A stretch of DNA of 32,573 nt from Euryarchaeota archaeon Ods02 (GTDB lineage Archaea > Halobacteriota > Halobacteria > Halobacteriales > Halorutilaceae), in contig JAQZDA010000024.1 in assembly GCA_028751075.1 (NCBI GenBank), positions 1 through 32,573 on the forward strand, given 5' to 3'. The notes beneath the pieces were generated by a model. It had not been told where the DNA came from, ran no database searches, and was given only the letters and a program-made list of their open reading frames with translations. This document shows positions 15,117 to 21,985 of this stretch, in pieces. Positions within the stretch are counted from its first letter, which is position 1. The number at the start of each line of letters is the position of its first letter. The translations under genes and the position numbers were made by a program.

Positions 15117-16663
15117 CGCGTCAAGCCTCACTCCTCGCTGTAGCGGTCAGTATCTCCTTCCTCCTTCTGACCTGTATCTCGTCGACGGCGGCAGCGGACG
15201 TCTCCGTCGAAGACGCGATAGAGGTCGGCGACCCCGCCGCAGTCTCCGACGAAGAAGCCACCGAGGTGTACCAGCGGTCGATCGCGAGGGTGGAGGAGAT
15301 CCGCGGCGTCGAATTAGAGGATCCTCCGGAGTTCCGTCGGATCTCTCACGATGAATGGCGGAACCTAACCGGCGACCTGGACTTCGGCGTCGACGTAGAG
15401 CACAGGGTGATGTGGCGGGCGCTGCTGATGGTGGAGGACAGGGAGTCCGTGGAGGATGTTCTCCGGACGGAGGCGGCGGAGGGTACTCTGGCGTTCCATC
15501 TACCGCGGTCGAACGAGATCTACCTCGTGTCGGACGGCGGGGTCGACGAACGCGCGCTCGCACACGAGTTAACGCACGCCCTCCAGCACGAACGCCACAC
15601 CGTCGAGGAAGAACACGGCACCTGGGACGAAGCTCAGGGGTACGCCGGGCTGTACGAGGGTGAGGCGGAGCTGGTGCGCGACATCTACGCCGAGAGATGC
15701 AGGGAGAGCTGGAGCTGCTTCACCGGCGACGAACCCGACGACTCCAACGGGGTAGGAGGGGAAGCGGAAGAGGCCGGAGACTCCGAAGATACCGAAGGAA
15801 GCTCGTTGAACTACGGCGTCTACGCGGCGCGGTTCCACCCGTATTCCGACGGCCTCGAGTACGTCGACCGCGTTCGGATGGAGGACGGTGGATGGAGCGA
15901 GGTCGACAGCCGGTACGAGGATCCGCCGCGGACGACCTCCGAGGTCGTACACCACGAACGACGCGAGCCAGCTGAGCCGGAGTTCGCGGACTCCTCGGAC
16001 GACAGCTGGCGGGTGCTGGAGGACGCCGCGGGTCAGCCGACGTTCGAGTCCGCGGGAGAGGCGGCATTGTACTCGATGTTCCTACATCAGTCCCTGACCT
16101 ATCTATCGGAACCCGTGGTATCGCTCGACGGCTTCCTCGACGGGGAAGGCCGGTCGGTCTACAGCTACCGAAGCGACGCGACGGAGGGCTGGCGGGGTGA
16201 CAGACTGTACCTCTACCTCCTCGACGACGTGGAGGAAGAAGCCGCAGCATCTGAGGGACTGCACCCGGATAGTTACGGCTTCCTCTGGCTGCTCGACTGG
16301 CGTGACGACGATGAGGCGCGGGAGTTCCACGTTGCGCTGGAACGCGTGCTCCGGTTCCACGGCGAGAAAGCCACCGGTGGCTGGCGGCTCTCGGGGGCGT
16401 TCGACGCGGGCTTCAGGGTGGAGCGCACCGGCTCCAGAGTGGTCGTCGTCCGTGCGCCGTCGCCAGCGGAGGTGGACGCTGTAGCAGGGGACGTCGAGGC
16501 GACCTACGTCGACGCTGCGCGTGCCGGAAAGGTAGAGAGAGGCCGGGTCGTCTGGCACGACGACGGCGGTTCGCCGTTGCCTCAGCCGGCGCCTGGAGCT
16601 GCAGCGATGGCGGCGGCCGTCGCTTTCACAGCTCTCGTATCACGGGTTCGAAGGAACAGCTGA
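15113..16663 (+). CDS. Hvo_1808-like secreted HExxH surface protein
   Basis: The product has 516 residues. It has a Sec signal at 1-28 (SLLAVAVSISFLLLTC...STAAA), then a metalloprotease-like centre, H151-E-L-T-H155 (ALAHELTHALQHE), with E182/E184 downstream as possible third ligand, and an acidic Ser/Glu-rich insertion (~205-235). The C-terminus ends PAPGAAAMAAAVAFTALVSRVRR: a short Pro-Gly motif, a hydrophobic helix and Arg, similar to a PGF-CTERM-like anchor. It fits the haloarchaeal Hvo_1808 family surface proteins. The only good start is a TTG at 15113 that overlaps the DUF35 stop (TTGA). Sharing an operon with a CoA enzyme is odd and may be read-through rather than joint function. Confidence 0.8.
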   Translation: MTRQASLLAVAVSISFLLLTCISSTAAADVSVEDAIEVGDPAAVSDEEATEVYQRSIARVEEIRGVELEDPPEFRRISHDEWRNLTGDLDFGVDVEHRVMWRALLMVEDRESVEDVLRTEAAEGTLAFHLPRSNEIYLVSDGGVDERALAHELTHALQHERHTVEEEHGTWDEAQGYAGLYEGEAELVRDIYAERCRESWSCFTGDEPDDSNGVGGEAEEAGDSEDTEGSSLNYGVYAARFHPYSDGLEYVDRVRMEDGGWSEVDSRYEDPPRTTSEVVHHERREPAEPEFADSSDDSWRVLEDAAGQPTFESAGEAALYSMFLHQSLTYLSEPVVSLDGFLDGEGRSVYSYRSDATEGWRGDRLYLYLLDDVEEEAAASEGLHPDSYGFLWLLDWRDDDEAREFHVALERVLRFHGEKATGGWRLSGAFDAGFRVERTGSRVVVVRAPSPAEVDAVAGDVEATYVDAARAGKVERGRVVWHDDGGSPLPQPAPGAAAMAAAVAFTALVSRVRRNS

Positions 16664-16713
16664 GATGGGGTATCGGTCGGACGCCAGGTCGTCTGTAGAG
16701 AAAACGACGGGGT

Positions 16714-17529
16714 TCAGTGTTCGGCTTCGACGCCTCCGGCGACCCGTCGTTCGTGGCTGTCGCAGGCTTCGAGGTCGACGAGGGCTTCGTCGTGGTGGCT
16801 GCAGTAAGGTACGGAGGAGCCTTCGTCGGTGTCGACGAAGTCGTAGAACCTGCAGTTCCCGCAGTATCTGTCGCCGGCGAAGCCGTCGACGGGGTCCGGT
16901 CTGCTGTAATCGTCGTCGGGGTTCAGTAGCTCGGCGTCGGTTCCGCCTTCGACGTCGAACGCGACACCGATTCCACCGGTGCCGCCGTTGAAGTCCTCCT
17001 TCTCGGGGGCTTCCACGGGGCTGTAGCTGCGTTCGACGTTCTCCTCCACGAACTTCAGAGAGAGCTTGCTATGCGGCAGTCCGACTTCGACCTCAAGGAC
17101 GCTGCGGAACAGGCTGTAGAACATCACCGCGGAGCCCGCGGTGTAGACGAGGAAGACCAGTCCGCTGAGGTCGGGGTTGTTGCCCTGCCACATCGACGGG
17201 TAGGCGTAGTCGAACAGCAAGACGCCGGCTAATGTGACTGCGACGCCGGCGGCGGCGATGGCTCGCTCACGTCGGGACATCGGCGCGACGGCGAAGATTC
17301 CCGTGAACGCTGCTGGTAGGCCGACTCCGGCGAGCAATGCGCCGACGCCCCAGCGTTCCCAGGCGACGGTGATGCCGAACAGCTCGCCGACGGTGCTGGA
17401 GACGCCGACGACTCCGCCTGCGAAGACGAGGAAGCCTCCTGCGGCGACGAGGGCGTAGCCTGCGAGCAGGCGTTCCCTGCTCTCGCGGCTGCCGACCCGG
17501 CGGTCGTACGCCTCGTCGAGGCTCTGCAT
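16714..17529 (-). CDS. Four-TM haloarchaeal membrane protein with C-terminal Cys/His cluster
   Basis: The product has 271 residues from the ATG at 17529. A TTG at 17556 would add nine; the ATG is preferred because AAAGCTT lies ~30 bases upstream. Four hydrophobic helices lie in roughly residues 20-135. A cytoplasmic acidic domain follows, and near the C-terminus is YCGNCRFYDFVD...PYCSHHDEALVDLEACDSH, a Cys/His cluster that should bind zinc or an Fe-S centre. I know this arrangement as a conserved haloarchaeal protein without assigned function (DUF7139-like; tentative). It converges with the secreted-protease operon, 50 bases apart. Confidence 0.8.
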   Translation of the reverse strand: MQSLDEAYDRRVGSRESRERLLAGYALVAAGGFLVFAGGVVGVSSTVGELFGITVAWERWGVGALLAGVGLPAAFTGIFAVAPMSRRERAIAAAGVAVTLAGVLLFDYAYPSMWQGNNPDLSGLVFLVYTAGSAVMFYSLFRSVLEVEVGLPHSKLSLKFVEENVERSYSPVEAPEKEDFNGGTGGIGVAFDVEGGTDAELLNPDDDYSRPDPVDGFAGDRYCGNCRFYDFVDTDEGSSVPYCSHHDEALVDLEACDSHERRVAGGVEAEH

Positions 17530-17629
17530 GTCCGGAGTTTCCGGCGTCGGCTGCAAGAAGCTTTCCCCCGTTGTCTGACCGGTGTATGACGTCTGTTCCC
17601 TGCTCTCGCTCGGCGGGCTCCGGATTCGA

Positions 17630-17659
17630 CTTCAGACACATTCGCTTCAGACACATTCG
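17630..17659. repeat. Perfect 15-bp tandem duplication
   Basis: CTTCAGACACATTCG occurs twice back to back. It lies in the divergent intergenic region between the four-TM protein and the SpoIIM-like gene. ATTTTTGG at 17703-17710 nearby is the likely TATA element for the latter. Confidence 0.9.
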
Positions 17660-17732
17660 AGTATATGGCCCCTCCGTCTATACGTCGAAGTCGGTCGAAG
17701 GGATTTTTGGCGGAGGCGGTCGATAGACTTCC

Positions 17733-18440
17733 GTGATGCTGGACGCCTGGCTCTCGGTCGTCGACCGCGTCGACGTCACCTGGTTCCTCGTCTCCGCCGC
17801 CTGCTTCGTATCTGGGTACGTCGCCGCGTACCCGGTGGCGAGATTCGACGTCGAAGTCCTGACGTGGTATCCGCTGTGGGTGTGGAGGAAGGTGAAGGAA
17901 GCCATCGACCCCGACGACCCCTGGCTGAAGCTCTTCGTCTTCCTGTTCACCTTCAACTCCGTCTCCCTGCTCGCCAACTTCCTGTCGGGGTTCCTCGTAG
18001 TCTTACCATTGGTGTTCGCCGTCTTGCTCGGGTTGAACATCGGCGTCATCGCGATGGAGGAGGCCGGCGGCTGGGGGTTGTTCGCGATGACCGCCCTGAA
18101 CCCCGTAGCGTGGATCGAGTTGCCGGCGGCGTGGACGTCGCTCGCCATAGGGTTCCAGCTCGCGGAAACCCTGCTGGAGCGAGGTGTCGGAGCCGCGGCT
18201 GCGGAGTTCCCCGCTCTAGCGGAGGTCTACCTCTACGTCGTGCTTCCGCTGCTGCTGGCGGCGGCCCTGCTGGAGAGCACCCTGATCTGGGTTCTTCCTT
18301 CCGACGCCGGTACACCGCTGCCGAAGGAGACGGCGGCAGATGTAGAGGGAGACGTGGATCTCCAGCCTGCTGACGGCAAGGAAAGTAGGTGGGAGGACGA
18401 CAGGTGGGAGGAGGACGAGGAAGGAGGGTTCCGGGAGTGA
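17733..18440 (+). CDS. SpoIIM-like membrane protein
   Basis: The product has 235 residues (GTG 17733, or ATG 17736 one codon later). Five or so hydrophobic helices include the family signature region FTFNSVSLLANFLSGFLVVL followed by GLNIGVIAM, and the late segment ALLESTLIW. This matches archaeal stage II sporulation protein M relatives, which have no sporulation role; they are membrane proteins of unknown function, sometimes linked to membrane remodelling. The last ~45 residues form a hydrophilic acidic tail with a repeated RWEDDRWEEDEE pattern. A TATA-like ATTTTTGG lies ~27-30 bases upstream. Confidence 0.85.
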   Translation: MMLDAWLSVVDRVDVTWFLVSAACFVSGYVAAYPVARFDVEVLTWYPLWVWRKVKEAIDPDDPWLKLFVFLFTFNSVSLLANFLSGFLVVLPLVFAVLLGLNIGVIAMEEAGGWGLFAMTALNPVAWIELPAAWTSLAIGFQLAETLLERGVGAAAAEFPALAEVYLYVVLPLLLAAALLESTLIWVLPSDAGTPLPKETAADVEGDVDLQPADGKESRWEDDRWEEDEEGGFRE

Positions 18441-18467
18441 TTACTCTCAGCCGCTGTTTCTCGGACG

Positions 18468-19067
18468 TCAGCCTCGGCTTTCCAGCGTGAACCCCCAGCT
18501 TCGTTCGACGCCGCCTTCCTCGAAGTCGGGTTCAGCGCCATGGTACTCCCTGAAATCTGTCTCGAACTCCAGTGCGTCGGGCGGATGCTCCGGTGCGTTC
18601 TCCTCGGGTGGATGCCGGACGGCGAGGACGAGGCTCTCGGTGTGGCTCTCGCCAGGGTCGAGCGCTGCGGTCTGGTAGTCCTCCGTCATCAGGAAGCCGT
18701 CCGGCGACGTCCAGTAGCCGAGGCCGGGGTTCCACTCGACGTCCGCGACGTCCCGGGGAAGCAGGTAGAACGCCTGGCTCGCCTTCGTCCAGAACAACGC
18801 CTGACGGCGCTCACCGTACGTGTAGGCCTCGTCGCCGTTGTTCGACAGGGTGACCTCTAGCTCCAGTGCGGAGTCGACGTAGCGGAGCCGGCTCTGCGTG
18901 AGCGAGACGTCGTGGTGGAGAGTTCGATCGTCGTCTACCTCCCTGCCTTCAACCTGGTACTCCACCGATTCGACGTCGTCTTCGTCGTCGGTGAACCTGT
19001 CTATGCATCCGGTGGAAGCGGCGGCGACGCCTACGGCGGCGGTCTGGATCAGGGTTCTGCGTTCCAT
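18468..19067 (-). CDS. Tat-exported lipoprotein, beta-rich
   Basis: The product has 199 residues. The N-terminus MERRTLIQTAAVGVAAASTGC has the twin-arginine motif and a lipobox Cys at 21, so the protein should be folded inside, exported by Tat and anchored by lipid. The body (LELEVTLSNNGDEAYTYGERRQALFW) looks like an immunoglobulin-like beta sandwich, and the run ALDPGESHTESLVLAV is typical of extracellular haloarchaeal proteins. No enzyme motif is seen. It starts at ATG 19067. The repeat and palindrome upstream (19118-19162) may control it or terminate msrB. Confidence 0.8.
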   Translation of the reverse strand: MERRTLIQTAAVGVAAASTGCIDRFTDDEDDVESVEYQVEGREVDDDRTLHHDVSLTQSRLRYVDSALELEVTLSNNGDEAYTYGERRQALFWTKASQAFYLLPRDVADVEWNPGLGYWTSPDGFLMTEDYQTAALDPGESHTESLVLAVRHPPEENAPEHPPDALEFETDFREYHGAEPDFEEGGVERSWGFTLESRG

Positions 19068-19117
19068 GGTGGTTCTGTCCTTACCGGTTGGATATGCTCC
19101 GGCGCTACTAAGCTGTC

Positions 19118-19162
19118 ACGTAGGCTGAAACAGCTGTTACGTAGGCTGAAACAGCTGTTTCA
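19118..19162. repeat. 21-bp tandem duplication ending in a 16-bp palindrome
   Basis: A 21-base unit beginning ACGTAGGCTGAAACAGCTG is repeated at 19118-19138 and 19139-19159. The second copy extends into a perfect palindrome, TGAAACAGCTGTTTCA (19147-19162). It lies 21 bases beyond the stop of the minus-strand msrB gene and ~50 bases before the lipoprotein start on the same strand. It could be a dimer-binding operator or an RNA hairpin at the msrB 3' end. Confidence 0.85.
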
Positions 19163-19182
19163 CCGAAGGAGATGGGTGGGAT

Positions 19183-19581
19183 TCAGCTCTCGGGTTCGAA
19201 CTCCAGAGCCAGTGAGTTGATGCAGTACCGTTTCCCAGTGGGTTCGGGACCGTCGTCGAAGACGTGGCCGAGATGGCCTTCACATCGGCTGCAGACGACC
19301 TCGGTGCGCCGCATCCCGTGGCTGGTGTCGACGCGTGTCTCGACGCTGTCTTCGTCGGCGACGTCCCAGTAGCTCGGCCATCCGGTGCCGCTTTCGAACT
19401 TGTGGTCGCTGCTGAACAGCTCCTGTCCACAGCCGCGGCAGACGTAGCTGCCGTCGTCCTTGTGGTCGACGTACTCTCCGCTGAACTTCGGCTCCGTCCC
19501 AGCCTCCCTCAGGATCTCGTACGCTTGGTCGTCGAGGTTCTCCCGCCACCCCTCCTCCGTGTCAGGTAGGTCGTCGGTCAT
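19183..19581 (-). CDS. msrB: Peptide methionine-(R)-S-oxide reductase MsrB
   Basis: The 132-residue product is a complete MsrB. It has zinc-binding pairs C48/C51 and C97/C100, the GTGWPSYW and HLGHVFDDGPEPTGKRYC signatures, and the catalytic C120 (RYCINS). It reduces the R-sulfoxide of methionine in proteins in the cytosol, using thioredoxin-like reductants. The usual resolving cysteine near GWPSF is absent (Ser here), which is common in some branches. TTATAGG at ~19605-19611 (minus strand) gives a leaderless start at ATG 19581. msrA is not in the window. Confidence 0.95.
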   Translation of the reverse strand: MTDDLPDTEEGWRENLDDQAYEILREAGTEPKFSGEYVDHKDDGSYVCRGCGQELFSSDHKFESGTGWPSYWDVADEDSVETRVDTSHGMRRTEVVCSRCEGHLGHVFDDGPEPTGKRYCINSLALEFEPES

Positions 19582-19694
19582 ACAGGTCGTTTGGTGCCGG
19601 AAGCCTATAACGGCTGTCTACGCTCGGCGTCCTCACGAGATATTTCCACCCCCCCCCGCCCTTTAATTTCGAGTATAGCGAGCGCTGTCGTCGT

Positions 19695-19976
19695 TCAGGT
19701 CTCTTCGACGACGAAGACGGCTTCGCTCAGCTGCTCGCTCTTGCAGTCGGGGCACTTCGACGGCGCGACCTTGTCGTCGAAGTCGTCGAACCCGCATTCC
19801 ATGCACTCCGGCGGCGCGACCAAGAGGGTCTCTTCGGTCTCCTCCAGAGACTCGGCGACGTGTTCGAGGTCGTCGTGCACCGCCTTCACGGATGCGTCGA
19901 CCTCCTTCGCTATCTCCGACGGAGTTCCCTGCACACCCCTGAGGTAGTCCTTTATTCGCTGACGTCTCGTCGGCAT
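19695..19976 (-). CDS. HTH plus Zn-ribbon transcriptional regulator (COG3357-like)
   Basis: The product has 93 residues. Residues ~1-48 form a winged-helix/HTH (RQRIKDYLRG, then TPSEIAKEVDASVKAVHDDLEHV). The C-terminal part is a zinc ribbon, C58-x2-C61 and C75-x2-C78 (ECMECG...KCPDCKS). This matches the archaeal predicted regulator family COG3357, of unknown target. It lies upstream of msrB on the same strand, 113 bases away with a separate msrB promoter between. A nine-C run at 19649-19657 lies in that gap. Confidence 0.85.
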   Translation of the reverse strand: MPTRRQRIKDYLRGVQGTPSEIAKEVDASVKAVHDDLEHVAESLEETEETLLVAPPECMECGFDDFDDKVAPSKCPDCKSEQLSEAVFVVEET

Positions 19977-20076
19977 CTACGCGTCCACACGGACGCAGAA
20001 AACGTAGTTCTTCCCCCTGGCTCGGGAACTGAAGCCTGTTCAAGCAGAGAGCACCTGGTTAGATACTGTAGTTCGG

Positions 20077-20454
20077 TCAGCCGGAGTTCAACGCACCGAG
20101 TTCCCGTAGACCGGGTTCCACGTCCTCCAGCAACCGTTCGGCGAGTTCACCGTCGTCGGCCTCCAGCGCTTCCGCTGCGTAATGTGCTCTGCCGTGTTCG
20201 ACGGCGATGCGCGTCGCGCCTTTCTCGATGCCTCGTCTGATCTTGCCGGCGACCTCTCCCGCCTCGGGTTCTCCGTCGGCTTCCTCCATGGCTTCGAGGG
20301 CTTCGGCAAGGTGTTCGAGGCTGCCGCGGGTTCCGTCGAAGACGACGTAGCCGCCGTGTTCGAAGATCTCCATACCTCCGGAGACGTGATCGGTTCCTGT
20401 ATCTGCTTCGGATAACCGCTTCCACTGGACGCGGATTCCAATGTCGGATAGCAT
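20077..20454 (-). CDS. Conserved haloarchaeal acidic protein (short form)
   Basis: The frame stays open upstream to 20688, but I start it at the ATG at 20454 (125 residues) because the upstream part is antisense to a convincing small membrane gene (20500-20679) and is low in quality. The product is soluble. It has a beta region (IRVQWKRLSEADTG...GYVVFDGTRGSLEHLAEALEAM) and then helices (AGKIRRGIEKGATRIAVEHGRAHYAAEAL). Family not recognised. The 45-base gap to the plus-strand gene serves as a shared divergent promoter region. Confidence 0.65.
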   Translation of the reverse strand: MLSDIGIRVQWKRLSEADTGTDHVSGGMEIFEHGGYVVFDGTRGSLEHLAEALEAMEEADGEPEAGEVAGKIRRGIEKGATRIAVEHGRAHYAAEALEADDGELAERLLEDVEPGLRELGALNSG

Positions 20455-20499
20455 GGGTTTCCGACGGAGACAAGTATCCCCCATGGCTCTATCCACCTG

Positions 20500-20679
20500 A
20501 TGCGGAACAGACTGGTGGTCCTGGTGTTGCTGGCGGTCGCCGTCGTCGTCGCTGTGTCGCTCTACCCCTACGTCGAAGGACTGCCTTACCACGTCGGCAT
20601 CGTCATCGCTTGCTCCACCGGCGCCGCGGCTTTCTTCGTACTGTTCTGGTTCGCCGGCAGGTACGAGGTCATCAGCTGA
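20500..20679 (+). CDS. 59-aa two-TM membrane protein
   Basis: This short frame starts with ATG at 20500 and encodes two clear membrane helices, LVVLVLLAVAVVVAVSLYPY and HVGIVIACSTGAAAFFVLFW, joined by a short loop and closed by a polar tail (AGRYEVIS). The hydrophobic register and the balanced ends look like a real gene, not a composition artefact. The opposite-strand frame over the same bases is Asp/His-rich and looks like its shadow. Small membrane proteins of this size are common in haloarchaea; no function is known to me. Confidence 0.7.
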   Translation: MRNRLVVLVLLAVAVVVAVSLYPYVEGLPYHVGIVIACSTGAAAFFVLFWFAGRYEVIS

Positions 20680-20933
20680 CAGCTCCACGTTCTACTTACT
20701 TCGGTCTCTATAGAAAACCCGTCTTAACCCGATAGCGAACGCTTTTACTCCTCGACCAATAAAATCCAGATGGATACATCCGTATGGCAGAGCCCGAGGG
20801 TCGAAACAGCAGAAGATGAACGGTTGCTCCACCTGGTTCGACGATGGTGAACGGGGGCTCATCCGCCGCAGCCCTGTGATATCTGTCGAGCCATCGGTGA
20901 AACCACGTTTTCCGCTGCCATACCTCCGATGCG
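20680..20933. other. Intergenic stretch without a defensible gene
   Basis: The 254 bases between the small membrane gene and the TVP38-like gene contain TATA-like CTTTTAC (20741-20747), an ATG 23 bases later opening a 25-residue frame (20770), and a 44-residue frame at 20816-20950 that overlaps the next start. Neither has recognisable features. Confidence 0.4.
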
Positions 20934-21644
20934 GTGGTCGCAGTGGATAGAGCCGCGGTCTACAAGATCTCGGGAGGCGTGGGAGCCGTCGCAGTCGCGG
21001 CCGTAGCCCTCCACTACACCGGTCAGCTCGACCATCTCCTGCGGTTGTTCGGCGACCCTCAGTATCTGGTGGCGACGGCTGAAGGCTACCAGGAGCTAGG
21101 GGTGTTCGTGCTCCTGGGGGCGCAGCTACTGAACATCGTCTTCGCCCCCATCCCAGGGCAGGCGATAGGCGTCGCCTACGGCATCCTCTACGGCGTCTAC
21201 TGGGGGACGTTCTTCGGGATGATAGGAACCACCGTCGGCACCGCCATCGCCGTCGTCGTCGCGAAGATCTACGGCCGGCCCATAGTGGTCTCCATCATCG
21301 GCGAACAGCGGTTCCGGAAGTACGAGGAGATAACGGAGAGCGCCGACGTCTGGCCGTTCGTCATCCTCATCGTCCTCCCCGTCATCCCCGACGACGCCAT
21401 CGCCTACCTCGCCGGCTTGACCACCATACGAACCCGACGCCTCGTCATCTGGCTGTCCATCGCGCGTTTCCCTGGAATGCTCTCCCTCACCTGGTTCGGA
21501 GGCGGAGTCGCCGCCGGAGACTGGGTACTGCTCGCTGCTCTCACCGCGGTCATCACCGTCGTCTCCATCTGGGTCGTCTGGAAACGCGAATGGATAATGG
21601 ACACCCTCGGCGACTCCGACGGACAGGCCGCAGAAGCGGAGTAA
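20934..21644 (+). CDS. TVP38/TMEM64 (DedA-like, SNARE-associated) membrane protein
   Basis: The product has 236 residues with about five to six membrane segments. The hallmark region is ELGVFVLLGAQLLNIVFAPIPGQAIGVAYGILYG followed by GTTVGTAIAVVVAKIYGRP, the re-entrant Gly/Pro motif of the SNARE_assoc/DedA superfamily. Then PFVILIVLPVIPDDAIAYLAGLT and FPGMLSLTWFGGG match the second signature. Relatives are lipid scramblase or flippase-like proteins of the cytoplasmic membrane. The start is GTG at 20934; a GTG three codons later is an alternative. A terminator-like hairpin lies ~130 bases after the stop. Confidence 0.9.
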   Translation: MVAVDRAAVYKISGGVGAVAVAAVALHYTGQLDHLLRLFGDPQYLVATAEGYQELGVFVLLGAQLLNIVFAPIPGQAIGVAYGILYGVYWGTFFGMIGTTVGTAIAVVVAKIYGRPIVVSIIGEQRFRKYEEITESADVWPFVILIVLPVIPDDAIAYLAGLTTIRTRRLVIWLSIARFPGMLSLTWFGGGVAAGDWVLLAALTAVITVVSIWVVWKREWIMDTLGDSDGQAAEAE

Positions 21645-21985
21645 TCGGCTGAGTTTCGAGCATACGCTGGACTCGCGGTGAGTGAAGCGAACCGCGTCAG
21701 CTGAGTTCCTTAGCTCGGGGGCGCTCATCGTCAAAGCAATGCTGGCTACTATTCTCTCCTGCTATGCTGTGCTCGGCACGAGCGTTAGAGTGCCGAGGTA
21801 GTTTTTCCCCAAGTTTTTACGAGGTTCACGAGAGCGAAGCTCCCGTTAGCAAACAAGATTGCAGAGCAATCTGGTGTGAGTCGTTCGCCGAAGGCGAACC
21901 CGACGAAGTAAAAAGTGGATGCGCGAGGAGTTGAATAACAGGAGCCTCCCGTCAAACCGTATCTTGTTACTGTAGCCGTAGCAAA
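21645..21985. other. Gene-free, hairpin-rich boundary region
   Basis: No gene is seen. Several short perfect hairpins lie close together: CGCGGT/ACCGCG (21675-21693), the long one at 21772-21797, GAGC-GAA-GCTC, ATTGC-AGA-GCAAT and GTTCGCC-GAA-GGCGAAC. Base composition changes here from GC-rich on the left to AT-rich on the right. It looks like the edge of acquired DNA. Confidence 0.6.
21772..21804 (+). terminator. Terminator-like hairpin with T run
   Basis: CTCGGCAC pairs perfectly with GTGCCGAG across a 10-base loop. Then comes GTAGTTTTT (21798-21806) and, further on, another TTTTT. This is the best intrinsic-terminator candidate in the window. It could end the TVP38-like transcript. Confidence 0.5.

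Noticed and set aside
20455..20688. N-terminal extension of the 20077 gene
   Set aside because: Antisense to a convincing two-TM protein and unlike the rest of the product.
20816..20950. 44-residue frame before the TVP38-like gene
   Set aside because: No conserved motif, no spaced promoter, and it overlaps the next start.
21922..21945. Possible second att copy of tRNA-Leu near the island's left edge
   Set aside because: Only loose similarity to the tRNA 3' end; not enough to call an attachment site.
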